Source: Streptomyces sp. MST-110588 (GTDB taxonomy: Bacteria; Actinomycetota; Actinomycetes; Streptomycetales; Streptomycetaceae). Taken from it: a stretch of DNA of 64,000 nt. The first letter of the stretch is position 1, and each line of letters starts with the position of its first letter. Of this stretch, positions 1 to 8,980 are shown piece after piece. The stretch covers positions 4,562,501-4,626,500 of the forward strand of contig NZ_CP074380.1 in the NCBI RefSeq assembly GCF_022695595.1. Reading direction: 5' to 3'. The position numbers were made by a program, and so were the translations under genes. The notes under the pieces are model-generated. The model was given only the letters and a program-made list of their open reading frames with translations. It was not told the DNA's origin and did not search any database.

Positions 1-832
1 TCTCCACCCCCTTCAGCTCTTCCCGTTGCCTCCGCGCCTCGTCCAGGAACGCCTGGTAGAAAGCGGTGCTGCCGCCCGCCATCGTCACCCCGCACCGGCT
101 GTAGACCCTGGCCGCCTCGGCCGGGCGGAAGGTGTCCAGGACCACCGCCGGAAAACCGCTGACGAGCATCGCGATGACGTAGTCGGGCCCGGCGATGTGC
201 GCGTACGGGAAGGCGATCGAGCCGATGTCATGGGCCGACATGTCCAGCGCGGCGGCCAGGCCCACGCCGCCCGCGATGAGCGAGGCGTCGGTGTGCTCGA
301 CGCCCTTGGGGGAGGCGGTCGTCCCGGAGGTGCAGTAGATCCAGGTCGTCTCCCCGGGACGGGGGGTGAAGGGCGGCAGGCCGTCGGGGTCGGCGGTGGG
401 CGGCCCGCCCGCGATGTCGAGCACCCGCACTCCCTCGCCCGCGATCCTCCGCGCCATCGCCGTATGGTCGAACCCCCGCCATTCCCCTGGAACCAGGACG
501 TAACGCGCCCCGGTTTCCGCCAGGATGAAGCCGACCTCCCGCTCGCGGTGCAGCGGGATGACGGGAATCTGTACGGCGCCGAGCCGGGCGAGCGCGACCG
601 AGACGACGATCGTGTCGATCCGGGTCGGGAGCTGCCAGGCGACCCGTGTGCCGGCGCCGATCTCCGCCTTGTGCAGGCCGGCCGCCACGCGCAGCGCCTG
701 GTCCCGTACCTCCTCGAAGGTCACGGCCTGTCCGTCGCCGTCGAGGAACATCGGCTCCGTGCGCGAGCGTTCCGCGCGGTATTCGACCAGTTCCCACAGG
801 GACTGCATACGAGCGGGCTCGGGTTCGGACAC
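1..832 (-). CDS. AMP-dependent acyl-CoA synthetase/ligase, 3' part cut by window edge
   Basis: N-terminal 277 residues of an adenylate-forming enzyme, expected to activate a carboxylic acid as acyl-AMP and then acyl-CoA. The family P-loop YCTSGTTASPKG lies near residue 164, and upstream residues show the usual ANL fold pattern (WELVEYRAERS, VTFEEVRDQALRVAAGL). The C-terminal hinge and catalytic Lys lie outside the window. The GTG start at 832 was chosen because AGGAGG (839-844) sits 6 bases upstream. The gene reads away from the AfsR-like regulator. Its promoter region carries a CTGACG-N3-CGTCAG palindrome at 950-964, shared with the amidohydrolase and LLM operons. The substrate cannot be told from sequence; the neighbours suggest a catabolic acid. 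Confidence 0.9.
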   Translation of the reverse strand, partial: MSEPEPARMQSLWELVEYRAERSRTEPMFLDGDGQAVTFEEVRDQALRVAAGLHKAEIGAGTRVAWQLPTRIDTIVVSVALARLGAVQIPVIPLHREREVGFILAETGARYVLVPGEWRGFDHTAMARRIAGEGVRVLDIAGGPPTADPDGLPPFTPRPGETTWIYCTSGTTASPKGVEHTDASLIAGGVGLAAALDMSAHDIGSIAFPYAHIAGPDYVIAMLVSGFPAVVLDTFRPAEAARVYSRCGVTMAGGSTAFYQAFLDEARRQREELKGVE

Positions 833-1420
833 GGCACGCCTCCTGGCTGCGGAAGGAGCGGGGAGCGGCGAAGAGCGGCGCTGAGCGCCTGGAAGGGGGA
901 GGGGCGGAGCGTGACGGTACGGGTGTGCGGCGTGACCCTAACACCGTCCCTGACGGGGCGTCAGCCCGGAGGCGTCCGCTGTGGCAGCGCGTCCGGACCG
1001 GCTCGGTTCCGCGGTTCGGGCGGGAAGCCGGTCCGCCGCAGGCCGGCGGGCCGGGCGGCCGACGCATGCCCGTACGCCGCTTGATGGGTGCGCGCTCATA
1101 CAGGTCGACGGTCCGGTGTACGTGGTGCTGCGTACTGGTCGTGGACGCCGGTTCCGCAATGCCGGTTCCGGTCGGCGAGGTTCCTGTGAGGCGTCCGTAC
1201 GAACCCGGTCGGGCACGCCGGGTACCGCCGGGAAATGGCCGCAGGGACCGGTTTCGATGGCTCCCCCTCCGCGCCATCGAGACCGGCCCCTGCGATCCCC
1301 CGAAAACCGTGGTGCCGTGCGGTGTTGCCGTGGTGCCGTGCGGTTTTCCCTCAGTTCTCAACCGTGGTTCACGGTCTTTGTCTCAGTGCGTTTCCCCCGG
1401 TATGTACGGTATTGCCGGTG
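833..1420. other. Intergenic region upstream of the acyl-CoA synthetase
   Basis: No convincing gene is seen in these 588 bases. The region holds the palindrome at 950-964 and a promoter-like pair reading left: TAGGGT (complement of 935-940), with CTGACG inside the palindrome about 18 bases upstream. It also holds two direct copies of CCGTGGTGCCGTGCGGT (about 1307-1323 and 1328-1344). These are flanked by an inverted pair GAAAACCG/CGGTTTTC (about 1301-1308 and 1341-1348), which could form a long hairpin after the small peptide gene. Confidence 0.5.
950..964. promoter_or_regulatory. Putative operator, CTGACG-N3-CGTCAG palindrome (site 1)
   Basis: CTGACGGGGCGTCAG is a perfect 6-3-6 inverted repeat upstream of the acyl-CoA synthetase. 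Its right arm overlaps a plausible -35 element of the leftward promoter. The same palindrome occurs at 4911-4925, 8981-8995 and 9038-9052, and with one mismatch at 41103-41117. The size and symmetry suit a dimeric TetR-type repressor; this is inferred, and no such regulator gene is present in the window. Confidence 0.65.
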
Positions 1421-1597
1421 TTACTTCGGCTCCCCGAGAGGAATGTGCTTGTCCTGGGTGCCGGTGGTGACCGGGCCGGTCTGCGACTCGTCCGGCTCCA
1501 GATCCCTGGGGGCGATGATCGGAGTGTGCTTGTCCAGCGGCTTGATGATGTCGCGGTCGTTCACCTGCTGGACCGGGTTGGGCTGTTCGGTGCTCAC
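1421..1597 (-). CDS. Small Streptomyces 'sigma-like' peptide (58 aa)
   Basis: A short hydrophilic peptide with two copies of a D-K-H-x-P motif (LDKHTPIIAP and QDKHIPLGEP), the signature I associate with the small Streptomyces proteins annotated as 'sigma-like protein'. That name is historical; nothing here resembles a sigma factor domain and the function is unknown. The GTG at 1597 is preferred because GGAG lies 9 bases upstream; the in-frame TTG at 1606 directly abuts that ribosome binding site. It lies downstream of and on the same strand as the AfsR-like regulator, about 210 bases away, a pairing that suggests a peptide product or partner of that regulator. There is no signal peptide. Confidence 0.6.
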   Translation of the reverse strand: MSTEQPNPVQQVNDRDIIKPLDKHTPIIAPRDLEPDESQTGPVTTGTQDKHIPLGEPK

Positions 1598-1810
1598 TGT
1601 GATCAACTCCTGTTGCTGGGCGCTGTACGGTCTTCCCGGCCGGCGACTCCCCCGTGGGCCGCCGGACGGGACGACCAGGGCCGATCACCTTAACGGTGGG
1701 GCCTGGGCACCGAGCCGCTTGCCCCCCGAGGCGGCGGTTCGGTACTGAAGAGAGTGGCGGACGTCGATGAACGATCGATAAACGTGTAGCGGAACGGCGC
1801 GGACCTGCGG

Positions 1811-4753
1811 TTACGCGACCACCGCAGGGGTCAGCAGCTCTTGTACCTCCGCGGCTTCCGGCGATCCCAGGCGCGCGTAGACGGACAGGGCCTCCTGCCA
1901 GCACACCCGGGCGCGTCCGGTATGCCCAATGTTGTGCAGGGCGCGGCCCAGCAGCGTCAGGGCGTTGGCGCGCCACCACTCGCCGCCCACCCCGCGCAGC
2001 GAAGTCAGCGCCTGCTCGGCATGGTTGGCCGCCTGGGCGGGACGGTGGCCGGCCAGGTCCACCTCGGCCAGCCGCAGGAAGGTCATGCCCTCCCAGAACC
2101 GCTGCCGGTTGTCCTGGAAGATCGCCAGTGCCTCGTTGAGCTGCCGGGTGGCCTCGGCCAGCCGGCCGGCACGGGTGAAGGCCAGCCCCAGGGTGTACAT
2201 GCCGTTGGCCAGCCGCCGGGTGGCGCCCAGCCGCCGGTAGATGGCGATGCCTTCCTCCGCGAGCTCTATGGCGGATTCCAGCCGGCCCGTCTCCAGGTGG
2301 ACCCGGGCCAGGTTGCACAGGGCGCTCGCCTCGGACTGGTCGTTGCGGTCCTGGCGGAAGGCGTCCCGGGCCTGGCTCAGATACGGCTCGGCGTCGGCGT
2401 ACCGGTGCTGGATGCTCGCGATGATGCCGCGGTCGTTGGGGGCGTTGGAGGAGGAGAACGCGTCCCCGGTGGCCAGCCCCAGCAGCATGGCGGACTTGGC
2501 GTGTTCGTCCGCCTCGCCGAGCCGGCCCTCCAGCGTACGGACGTTGGTCAGCGAGGTGTGCAGCCGGGCCTCGGCGTGCTGGTCGCCCAGCGCGCGGGCG
2601 GCGGCCAGCAGCGTCAGGTTGGCCTGCTCGTACTGGTGGGAGTCGGCGCTGGACTCGGCCAGGTCCAAGGTGAGCAGCAGCAGGTCCACCGCACGGCGCA
2701 GGAAGTGCTCCCCGGTGGACTGCTGGGCGCAGGCCAGCAGGCAGCGGGCCTCGCCGAAGAGCCATTCCAGGGCCGTGGTGCGCTCGGCGAACTCCAGCCC
2801 CGGGTAGGCGGGTGTCTCCATGTGGTCCACCAGCCGGTCGCCGGGCCGCTCCAGGGCGTACATATGGGCCGCGGTGGCCAGGTAGAAGTCCAGCAGCCGG
2901 GAGAGCGCCGCCTCGCGCTCGGAGGGCGGGTGCTCGTCGCGCTCGGCGCAGGCCCGTGCGTAGAGCCGTACCAGGTCGTGGAAGCGGTAGCGGCCGGGGG
3001 CCGCGGACTCCAGGAGGGAGGCGTCCACGAGGGATTCGACCAGTTCCTCGGCGTCGTCCTGGGACATGTCCAAGATGGCCGCCGCGGCGGCGAGGGAGAT
3101 GTCGGGTCCGTCGGCCAGGCCCAGCAGGCGGAAGGCGCGGGCCTGGTGGGGCTCCAGTTGGCCGTAGCCCAGCTCGAAGGTGGCCTTGACGGCGAGGTCG
3201 CCGGCCCGAAGCTCGTCCAGCCGGCGGCGTTCGTCGGCGAGCTTGCGGGCCAGTACGGAGACCGTCCACGTACGGCGTGAGGCCAGGCGGGAGGCGGCGA
3301 TGCGGATGGCCAGCGGGAGGAAGCCGCAGGCCCCCACGACGTCCATGGACGCCTCGCGCTCGGAGTTGACCCGCTCCTCGCCGACGATCCGGGTGAAGAG
3401 GGTCAGGGCTTCCTCGGGGCTCATGACGTCGAGGTCGATGAGGTGGGCGCCGGCCAGGTCGATCATGCGGACGCGGCTGGTGATCAGGGCGGCGCAGCCC
3501 TCCGCGCCGGGCAGCAGCGGGCGGATCTGCGCGGCGTCGCGGGCGTTGTCCAGCAGCGCCAGGACGCGGCGGCCGGCGAGGGTGGAGCGGTAGAGGGCGG
3601 CGCGCTCCTCGACGCCGTCCGGAATGGCGGAGTCCGGTGTGCCCAGGGCCCGCAGGAAGGCGCCGAGGACGGCCTCGGGCTCGGAGGGGGTGTGCCCGGC
3701 GCCCTGGAGGTCCACGTACAACTGGCCGTCGGGGAAGTGGTCGGTGGCGGCGTGCGCGACATGCACCGCCAGCGTCGTCTTGCCGACGCCGCCGATGCCG
3801 GTGACGGCGGAGACGGCCATGACGCGGCCCTCGGCGGTGGTCAGTTGCTCGCTCAGTTCCCGTACGAAGGCAGCCCGGCCGGTGAAGTCGGCGACCGTGG
3901 CCGGCAACTGCTGCGGACGCAGGAAGACCGGCTCGTTGGACCCCTGCCCGTCCGGGGCGGCGGCCGGCGCGTCCAGGTCGGGGTCCGCACGCAGGATGCG
4001 CTGCTGGAGCTCGGAGAGGGAGGCGCACGGGTCCACGCCCAGCTCATCGGCGAGCAGCCGGCGGGTATCGGCGTACACGGCAAGGGCTTCGGCCTGCCGT
4101 CCGCTGCGGTACAGCGCCAGCATCAGAAGTTCGCGCAGCCGCTCTCGCAAGGGGTGGGCGGCGGTGAGCGCGGTCAGCTCGGAGATCGCCTCGGTGTGGC
4201 AGCCGACCTCCAGGTCCAGCTCAAGGCGGGTCTCGATCAGGGACAGCCGCCATTCCTCCAGGCGGGTGCGCTGGGTTTCCACGTACGGTCCGGCCAGGCC
4301 GGCCAGCGGCTCGCCGTCCCACAGAGCCAGCGCCGAGTCCAGCAGTTCCCGCGCCCGGCAGCGGTCGCCGGACGCCTTGGCCTTCTCGGCCTCCGCCGCG
4401 TAGCTCTCGGCGTGATCGATGTCCAGGTCCAGGGGGTGGGCGTCCACCGGGCGGATCGCGTAGCCACCGGACTCGCTGGCCAGGATGTCGGCGTCGGCGC
4501 CCAGCGCCTTGCGCAGCCGGGAGGCGTAGGTCCGCAGGGCCGCCAGGGCCGCGTGCGGCGGCTCCTCGCCCCACAGGGCGTCGACCAGTTCGGGCGCGGT
4601 GGCGGTGCGCCCGCCGCGCAGCAGCAGGGCGGCCAGGAGCGCGCGCTGCTGCGGGGAGCCGGCCGCCAGTGGCGTGGCGCCGCGCCAGGCCCGTACGGGA
4701 CCGAGCACGGTGAAGCGGAGCCGCTCCTGCTCCAGCCCCGGACCGTCGTCCAT
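1811..4753 (-). CDS. AfsR/SARP-family transcriptional regulator (BTAD-NB-ARC-TPR)
   Basis: A 980-residue regulator with the AfsR architecture. A winged-helix OmpR-like DNA-binding domain (about residues 12-100) is followed by a bacterial transcriptional activation domain (about 106-250). An NTPase module with Walker A GIGGVGKT sits near residue 325, with ALLDNARD and GFLPLAIRI motifs typical of NB-ARC/STAND proteins. A long TPR-like tail covers about 650-960 (repeats such as SALCNLARVHLETGRLESA). Such proteins usually activate metabolic genes at direct repeats. The ATG at 4753 has GGGGGA 4 bases upstream, and the SARP domain begins right after it; longer reading to 4882 adds only unrelated residues. 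It is divergent from the amidohydrolase gene, with the palindrome at 4911-4925 between them, so both may be under the same control. Confidence 0.92.
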   Translation of the reverse strand: MDDGPGLEQERLRFTVLGPVRAWRGATPLAAGSPQQRALLAALLLRGGRTATAPELVDALWGEEPPHAALAALRTYASRLRKALGADADILASESGGYAIRPVDAHPLDLDIDHAESYAAEAEKAKASGDRCRARELLDSALALWDGEPLAGLAGPYVETQRTRLEEWRLSLIETRLELDLEVGCHTEAISELTALTAAHPLRERLRELLMLALYRSGRQAEALAVYADTRRLLADELGVDPCASLSELQQRILRADPDLDAPAAAPDGQGSNEPVFLRPQQLPATVADFTGRAAFVRELSEQLTTAEGRVMAVSAVTGIGGVGKTTLAVHVAHAATDHFPDGQLYVDLQGAGHTPSEPEAVLGAFLRALGTPDSAIPDGVEERAALYRSTLAGRRVLALLDNARDAAQIRPLLPGAEGCAALITSRVRMIDLAGAHLIDLDVMSPEEALTLFTRIVGEERVNSEREASMDVVGACGFLPLAIRIAASRLASRRTWTVSVLARKLADERRRLDELRAGDLAVKATFELGYGQLEPHQARAFRLLGLADGPDISLAAAAAILDMSQDDAEELVESLVDASLLESAAPGRYRFHDLVRLYARACAERDEHPPSEREAALSRLLDFYLATAAHMYALERPGDRLVDHMETPAYPGLEFAERTTALEWLFGEARCLLACAQQSTGEHFLRRAVDLLLLTLDLAESSADSHQYEQANLTLLAAARALGDQHAEARLHTSLTNVRTLEGRLGEADEHAKSAMLLGLATGDAFSSSNAPNDRGIIASIQHRYADAEPYLSQARDAFRQDRNDQSEASALCNLARVHLETGRLESAIELAEEGIAIYRRLGATRRLANGMYTLGLAFTRAGRLAEATRQLNEALAIFQDNRQRFWEGMTFLRLAEVDLAGHRPAQAANHAEQALTSLRGVGGEWWRANALTLLGRALHNIGHTGRARVCWQEALSVYARLGSPEAAEVQELLTPAVVA

Positions 4754-4906
4754 GGTGTCCCCCTGCCCTGTGCCCTTCGTTCGCATCGGCCAGTCTGCCT
4801 TGTCCGAAGCACTTACGTCAGTAGGGGTCTGGACTGTGCGCGAACCCTTCTGCTCCGCGGGCCGGATCCGCCGGGCGTGCACGGCCGCCGCGCGCTCCCC
4901 GCGGAA

Positions 4907-4925
4907 TATACTGACGACCCGTCAG
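4907..4925 (+). promoter_or_regulatory. Promoter -10 box fused to operator palindrome (site 2)
   Basis: TATACT (4907-4912) is a near-consensus -10 hexamer whose last two bases are the first two of the palindrome CTGACGACCCGTCAG (4911-4925). Initiation would fall near 4919, inside the palindrome, about 28 bases before the amidohydrolase ATG. Binding of a protein at the palindrome would block polymerase, so repression is the simplest reading. No good -35 is seen. Confidence 0.65.
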
Positions 4926-4946
4926 TTCGGCGCTACGGTGACGCGC

Positions 4947-6170
4947 ATGGAGAGCTTCCCGAAGATAATCTCGGTGGACGATCACACGATCGAACCCCCT
5001 CATGTCTGGCGGGACCGCCTCCCGTCGAAATACCGGGACACCGCCCCGCGTGTCGTCCGCGCCCCTGTGAAGGAAATGTCCTTCGTGGGCGGAAAATTCG
5101 CCCCGACGATGGGTACGGCCGAGGACGACGGTCCGCTCACGGACTGGTGGGTCTATGAAGACCTGCACCGGCCGCTGACCCGCCTGGACACGGCCGTCGG
5201 CTGCGCACGGGAGGACATCCGGCTCGTGGGCATCACCTATGAACAGATGCGGCCGGGTTCCTACAGCGTGCCCGAGCGGCTGGCCGACATGGACGTCAAC
5301 CACGTCCAGTCGGCGCTGTGCTTCCCCACCTTCCCCCGGTTCTGCGGCCAGACGTTCACCGAGGCCCGGGACCGCGATCTGGCGCTGCTGTGCGTACGGG
5401 CGTACAACGACTGGATGGTGGAGGAGTGGTGCGGCCCCCGGGCCCACGGCCGGCTGATCCCGCTGACGCTGATCCCCCTGTGGGACGCCCGCCTCGCCGC
5501 CGAAGAGGTGCACCGGAACGCGGCACGCGGCGTACGGGCGGTGTGCTTCAGCGAAATCCCGCCATATCTTGGCCTGCCGAGCATCCATACCGACGCCTGG
5601 GACCCGCTGCTGCGGGCCTGCGCCGAGACCGGCACCGTCCTGGCGATGCACATCGGCTCCTCCAGCAAGATGCCCTCCACCTCGGCCGACGCGCCGCCCG
5701 CCGTGGGCTCGGCCATCACCTTCGCCAACTGCTGCTTCTCGATGGTCGACTGGCTGATGAGCGGCGCCTTCGACCGCTTCCCCGAGCTGCGGATCATGTA
5801 CGCGGAGGGCCAGATCGGCTGGATTCCCTACGTCCTGGAACGGGCGGACGTGGTGTGGGAGGAGAACCGCGGCTGGGGCGGCGTCGCCGACAAAGTGCTG
5901 CGGCCCCCTTCCGAACTCTTCGCCGAGCACGTGTACGGGTGCTTCTTCGACGATGCCTTCGGGCTGCGGAACCTGGACGCGATCGGCGCCGGCAACGTCC
6001 TGTACGAGACGGACTACCCGCACTCCGACTCCACCTGGCCCAAGTCCAAGGAGGTCGGCGAGGCCCAGATGGGGCACCTGGCGCCGGAGGTGGTCGAGCG
6101 GATCGTACGGGGCAACGCGATCGAACTGCTGGGGCTGACGGCGGACGGGCTGTGGGCGGACGCCGCGTGA
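4947..6170 (+). CDS. Amidohydrolase-family metal-dependent hydrolase
   Basis: A 407-residue TIM-barrel hydrolase of the amidohydrolase-2 (PF04909) type, a family that includes decarboxylases and C-C bond hydrolases acting on carboxylated substrates. The N-terminal SVDDHTIEPPHVW carries the first metal or acid motif, AMHIGS near residue 235 supplies a conserved His, and YETDYPHSDSTWP near residue 352 is the typical C-terminal Asp/His segment. The ATG at 4947 begins just before the conserved strand. An in-frame GTG at 4938 is possible; neither has a strong ribosome binding site. The gene heads a run of co-directional genes to 8955. The substrate is unknown. Confidence 0.88.
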   Translation: MESFPKIISVDDHTIEPPHVWRDRLPSKYRDTAPRVVRAPVKEMSFVGGKFAPTMGTAEDDGPLTDWWVYEDLHRPLTRLDTAVGCAREDIRLVGITYEQMRPGSYSVPERLADMDVNHVQSALCFPTFPRFCGQTFTEARDRDLALLCVRAYNDWMVEEWCGPRAHGRLIPLTLIPLWDARLAAEEVHRNAARGVRAVCFSEIPPYLGLPSIHTDAWDPLLRACAETGTVLAMHIGSSSKMPSTSADAPPAVGSAITFANCCFSMVDWLMSGAFDRFPELRIMYAEGQIGWIPYVLERADVVWEENRGWGGVADKVLRPPSELFAEHVYGCFFDDAFGLRNLDAIGAGNVLYETDYPHSDSTWPKSKEVGEAQMGHLAPEVVERIVRGNAIELLGLTADGLWADAA

Positions 6171-6235
6171 GAACCGCCGGATGAGAGCTGCCACATCAGG
6201 GCCGCCGTGCCGGATGTGAACCGAGGGAGCTGTGG

Positions 6236-7030
6236 ATGACCGACTTCGTACTGGTCCCGGGAGGATACGCCGGCGGATGGATCTGGCGGGAGGTGGCCGG
6301 ACACCTGCGGGCGGCGGGGCACCAGGCACATCCCGTGACGCCGACCGGGCTGGGCGACCGCCGGCACCTGGCCGGACCGGACACCGGCCTGGACACCCAC
6401 ACCGAGGACGTGGTGCAGGTCCTGGACCACATCGCGCCGCAGGGAGAGACGACGGCGCCGCACGTGGTCGTAGTGGGCCACAGTTACGGCATCCTCCCGG
6501 CACTGGGCGCCGTCGGCCGCCGTACCGGGCGCGTCGCCCGTCTCGTCTACCTGGACACCGCACTTCCCAGGGACGGACTGTCGGTCCTGGACGCGCTGCC
6601 GGACCCGGCGGCCCGCGAGCGGCTACTGCGCCGCGCCGAGGAGTCGCCGGACGGCCGCAGCGTCCCGCCGCCCCCGCTGGAGGACGAAAAGCTCTGGGGC
6701 AGCCTCGCCGGGATTCCCAGGGCCGGGCTGGAGCGGCTGGCCCGGCTCGCGGCCCCCATGCCGCTGGGCGCGCTCACCCAGCCGTTCCACCGCACCGCCC
6801 CCCGCGAGACCGAGCCCCCGTCCACCGGCATCCTGTGCACCGCGAGCGGATTCAGTACGGCCATGGTGCGGGAGCTGGTGGCCTCCGGCGACCCCTGGTT
6901 CCAGCCGCTCGCCGACCCCCGGGTGGGCTTCTTCGACCTGGAGACCGGCCACTACCCCATGCTCTCCTGCCCGGCCGAGCTGGCCGGGCTCCTGGTCCGG
7001 GCCGCGGCGGGCGAGGGGGAGCGGCTGTGA
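6236..7030 (+). CDS. Alpha/beta hydrolase
   Basis: A 264-residue alpha/beta-fold esterase or amidase-like enzyme, close in style to the MenH/salicylate-esterase group. The opening FVLVPGGYAGGWIW contains the oxyanion-hole segment. GHSYG near residue 82 holds the nucleophile Ser, and ETGHYPM near residue 240 supplies the His. It has a good ribosome binding site (GAGGGAGC). Its stop overlaps the GTG of the next gene (GTGA), so the two are translationally coupled and probably act in the same pathway. No signal peptide, hence cytoplasmic. Confidence 0.88.
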   Translation: MTDFVLVPGGYAGGWIWREVAGHLRAAGHQAHPVTPTGLGDRRHLAGPDTGLDTHTEDVVQVLDHIAPQGETTAPHVVVVGHSYGILPALGAVGRRTGRVARLVYLDTALPRDGLSVLDALPDPAARERLLRRAEESPDGRSVPPPPLEDEKLWGSLAGIPRAGLERLARLAAPMPLGALTQPFHRTAPRETEPPSTGILCTASGFSTAMVRELVASGDPWFQPLADPRVGFFDLETGHYPMLSCPAELAGLLVRAAAGEGERL

Positions 7031-8001
7031 CGGACGCAGCGGTCACCGGCGGCGTGCGGGTGCTGCCGCGCGGGCGCCTGGCGTACGGGATGCAGCTCCC
7101 CGTGCAGTCGCAGAGCACGCTGTACGCGGAGCAGTGGGAGGCCGGGGCCGGCCCGGAGGACCTGCGGGAGATCGCCCGGGCCGCCGACCGGTACGGCTTC
7201 GCGTACATCGCCTGCTGCGAACACCTCGCCGTCCCGCGCCGGCTGGCCGATGCCATGGGCACCACCTGGTACGACCCGGTGGCCACCCTCTCCCACCTGG
7301 CCGCCGTCACCGAGCGGGTCCGGCTGCTCAGCCATGTCGCGGTGGTCGGGCTGCGGCACCCGCTGCTCAGCGCCAAGCAGTACGCCACGCTGGACCGCCT
7401 CTCGGGCGGCCGGCTGATCCTGGGGGTCGGCGCCGGACACGTACCGGAGGAGTTCCGGGCGGTGGGGGCCGACTTCGAGGGGCGCGGCGCCGTACTGGAC
7501 GAGACCGTCGACGCCCTCAAGGCCGCCCTGGGGCCCGAGGAGTTCCCCGCGTTCGAGGGGGAGCGGTTCCGCTTCGCGGGGCTGGGGCAGGCACCGCGGC
7601 CCGTACAGACGCCGCGCCCGCCGATATGGGTGGGCGGATCGTCCCCGGCGGCGGTGCGCAGGGCCGCGCTCCGCGGCGACGGCTGGCTGCCGCAGGGCGA
7701 CCGGCGGACCGAACTGCCCGCCAAGATCGCCAGGCTGCGGCGGCTGCGCGAGGAGGCGGGGATCGAGGAACCGGCCGAGATCGGCGCCATCGCCGAGCCG
7801 CTGTACGTGGGCGAGGCGTCCTGGGACGTCGGCGCGCGCACGCTCACCGGCGAGCCGGAGCAACTGGCCGAGTCGCTGCGCGCCTACAGGGCGATGGGCG
7901 TGGACCAGATCCAGGTGCGGTTCCGCAGCCGCGTACGGGACGAACTGACCGACCAGATAGCGGCGTTCGCCACGCATGTGGCCGTACACCTCGGCGACTG
8001 A
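7027..8001 (+). CDS. LLM-class F420-dependent oxidoreductase
   Basis: A 324-residue luciferase-like TIM-barrel enzyme. Family blocks are visible: ACCEHLAVPRR (EH motif), TLSHLAAVTERVRLLSHV, LDRLSGGRLILGVGAGHVPEEFRAVG and PPIWVGGSSPAAVRRAA. This sequence style matches the F420-dependent (TIGR03619-like) branch more than FMN monooxygenases, consistent with fbiC nearby at 16.7 kb; cofactor choice remains inference. It starts at GTG, overlapping the hydrolase stop by four bases. The enzyme would reduce or oxidise an unknown substrate in the cluster's pathway. Confidence 0.88.
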   Translation: MTDAAVTGGVRVLPRGRLAYGMQLPVQSQSTLYAEQWEAGAGPEDLREIARAADRYGFAYIACCEHLAVPRRLADAMGTTWYDPVATLSHLAAVTERVRLLSHVAVVGLRHPLLSAKQYATLDRLSGGRLILGVGAGHVPEEFRAVGADFEGRGAVLDETVDALKAALGPEEFPAFEGERFRFAGLGQAPRPVQTPRPPIWVGGSSPAAVRRAALRGDGWLPQGDRRTELPAKIARLRRLREEAGIEEPAEIGAIAEPLYVGEASWDVGARTLTGEPEQLAESLRAYRAMGVDQIQVRFRSRVRDELTDQIAAFATHVAVHLGD

Positions 8002-8039
8002 CGCGGGTGACGGCGGCGGTGCCGCCGGTGACAGGCCGC

Positions 8040-8090
8040 AATCCAGGGAAGAGCGGAATCCGGGGAAGAGCGGAATCCAGGGGAGCCGGG
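8040..8090 (+). repeat. Short tandem repeat, 17-bp unit, about 3 copies
   Basis: The unit AATCCAGGGAAGAGCGG is followed by one copy with a single change and a third, more diverged copy that ends in the ribosome binding site of the SDR gene. It fills the gap between the LLM and SDR genes. Confidence 0.7.
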
Positions 8091-8091
8091 C

Positions 8092-8955
8092 ATGGGGAAG
8101 CTGGACGGGCGGGTCGTCATCGTGACGGGGGCGGCCCGCGGGCAGGGCGAGCAGGAGGCGCGGCTGTTCGCCGCCGAGGGGGCGAAGGTGGTGCTCGGCG
8201 ACGTACTGGACGGCCCCGGGCAGGCGCTCGCCGACGAGCTGGGCGGGGACCGGGCGCGCTACCTCCACCTGGACGTGAGCCGGGAGGCGGACTGGGAGGC
8301 GGCCGTCGGGACGGCGACCGCGGCCTTCGGGAAGCTCGACGGGCTGGTCAACAACGCCGGCATCCTGCGCTTCAACGCGCTGGTGGACACCCCGCTCGCG
8401 GAGTTCCGGCAGTTGGTGGAGATCAACCAGATCGGCGCGTTCCTGGGGATGCGGGCGGTGGTGCCGGAGCTGGTGGCGGCCGGCGGCGGGACGATCGTCA
8501 ACACGGCCTCGTACACGGCGCTCAGCGGCATGGCGTATCTGACCTCGTACGCGGCGACCAAGGCCGCGATCGTGGGCATGACGCGGGTGGCGGCGATGGA
8601 GCTGGCGGACCGGGGCATACGGGTCAACGCGATGTGCCCGGGGGCCATCGACACCCCGATGACCAACCCGGACCGGGTGGCGGCGTACGGCGGTCCGAAG
8701 GCTGCCGGAGACGGCGACGGTGACGGCGACGGCGCTGGCGCTGGTGCCGGGGTGGACGGTGACGCGGACGCGGTCGGCGCCGCCACGCGGGCGCTGGAGG
8801 AGTTCTACGGCAAGGCCGTCCCGATGGGGCGGATCGGCCGGCCGGAGGAGGTGGCCCGGCTGGCGCTCTTCCTCACCTGCGCGGACTCCTCGTACATCAC
8901 GGGGCAGCCCTTCGTCATCGACGGGGGCTGGCTGGCGGGGATACCGGTCCTTTAG
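8092..8955 (+). CDS. SDR-family NAD(P)-dependent oxidoreductase with low-complexity insertion
   Basis: A 287-residue short-chain dehydrogenase, expected to interconvert an alcohol and a ketone or aldehyde. Rossmann motif TGAARGQG is near residue 13, NNAG near 86, and the catalytic segment has Ser then Y-A-A-T-K (SYAATKAAIVGM). The C-terminal ITGQPFVIDGGWLAG is standard. Between the substrate loop and the final helix lies an unusual Gly/Asp/Ala run (about residues 205-235, GDGDGDGDGAGAGAG) coded by a six-base repeat; it probably loops out of the fold. It is the last gene before the operator-bracketed promoter at 9.0 kb. Confidence 0.92.
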   Translation: MGKLDGRVVIVTGAARGQGEQEARLFAAEGAKVVLGDVLDGPGQALADELGGDRARYLHLDVSREADWEAAVGTATAAFGKLDGLVNNAGILRFNALVDTPLAEFRQLVEINQIGAFLGMRAVVPELVAAGGGTIVNTASYTALSGMAYLTSYAATKAAIVGMTRVAAMELADRGIRVNAMCPGAIDTPMTNPDRVAAYGGPKAAGDGDGDGDGAGAGAGVDGDADAVGAATRALEEFYGKAVPMGRIGRPEEVARLALFLTCADSSYITGQPFVIDGGWLAGIPVL

Positions 8956-8980
8956 GGCGCACGGGAACCCGCAGCCGTAC

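Noticed and set aside
228..1361. Long minus-strand frame overlapping the acyl-CoA synthetase start
   Set aside because: It is an Arg/Pro-rich out-of-frame reading; the synthetase frame carries the recognisable family motifs.
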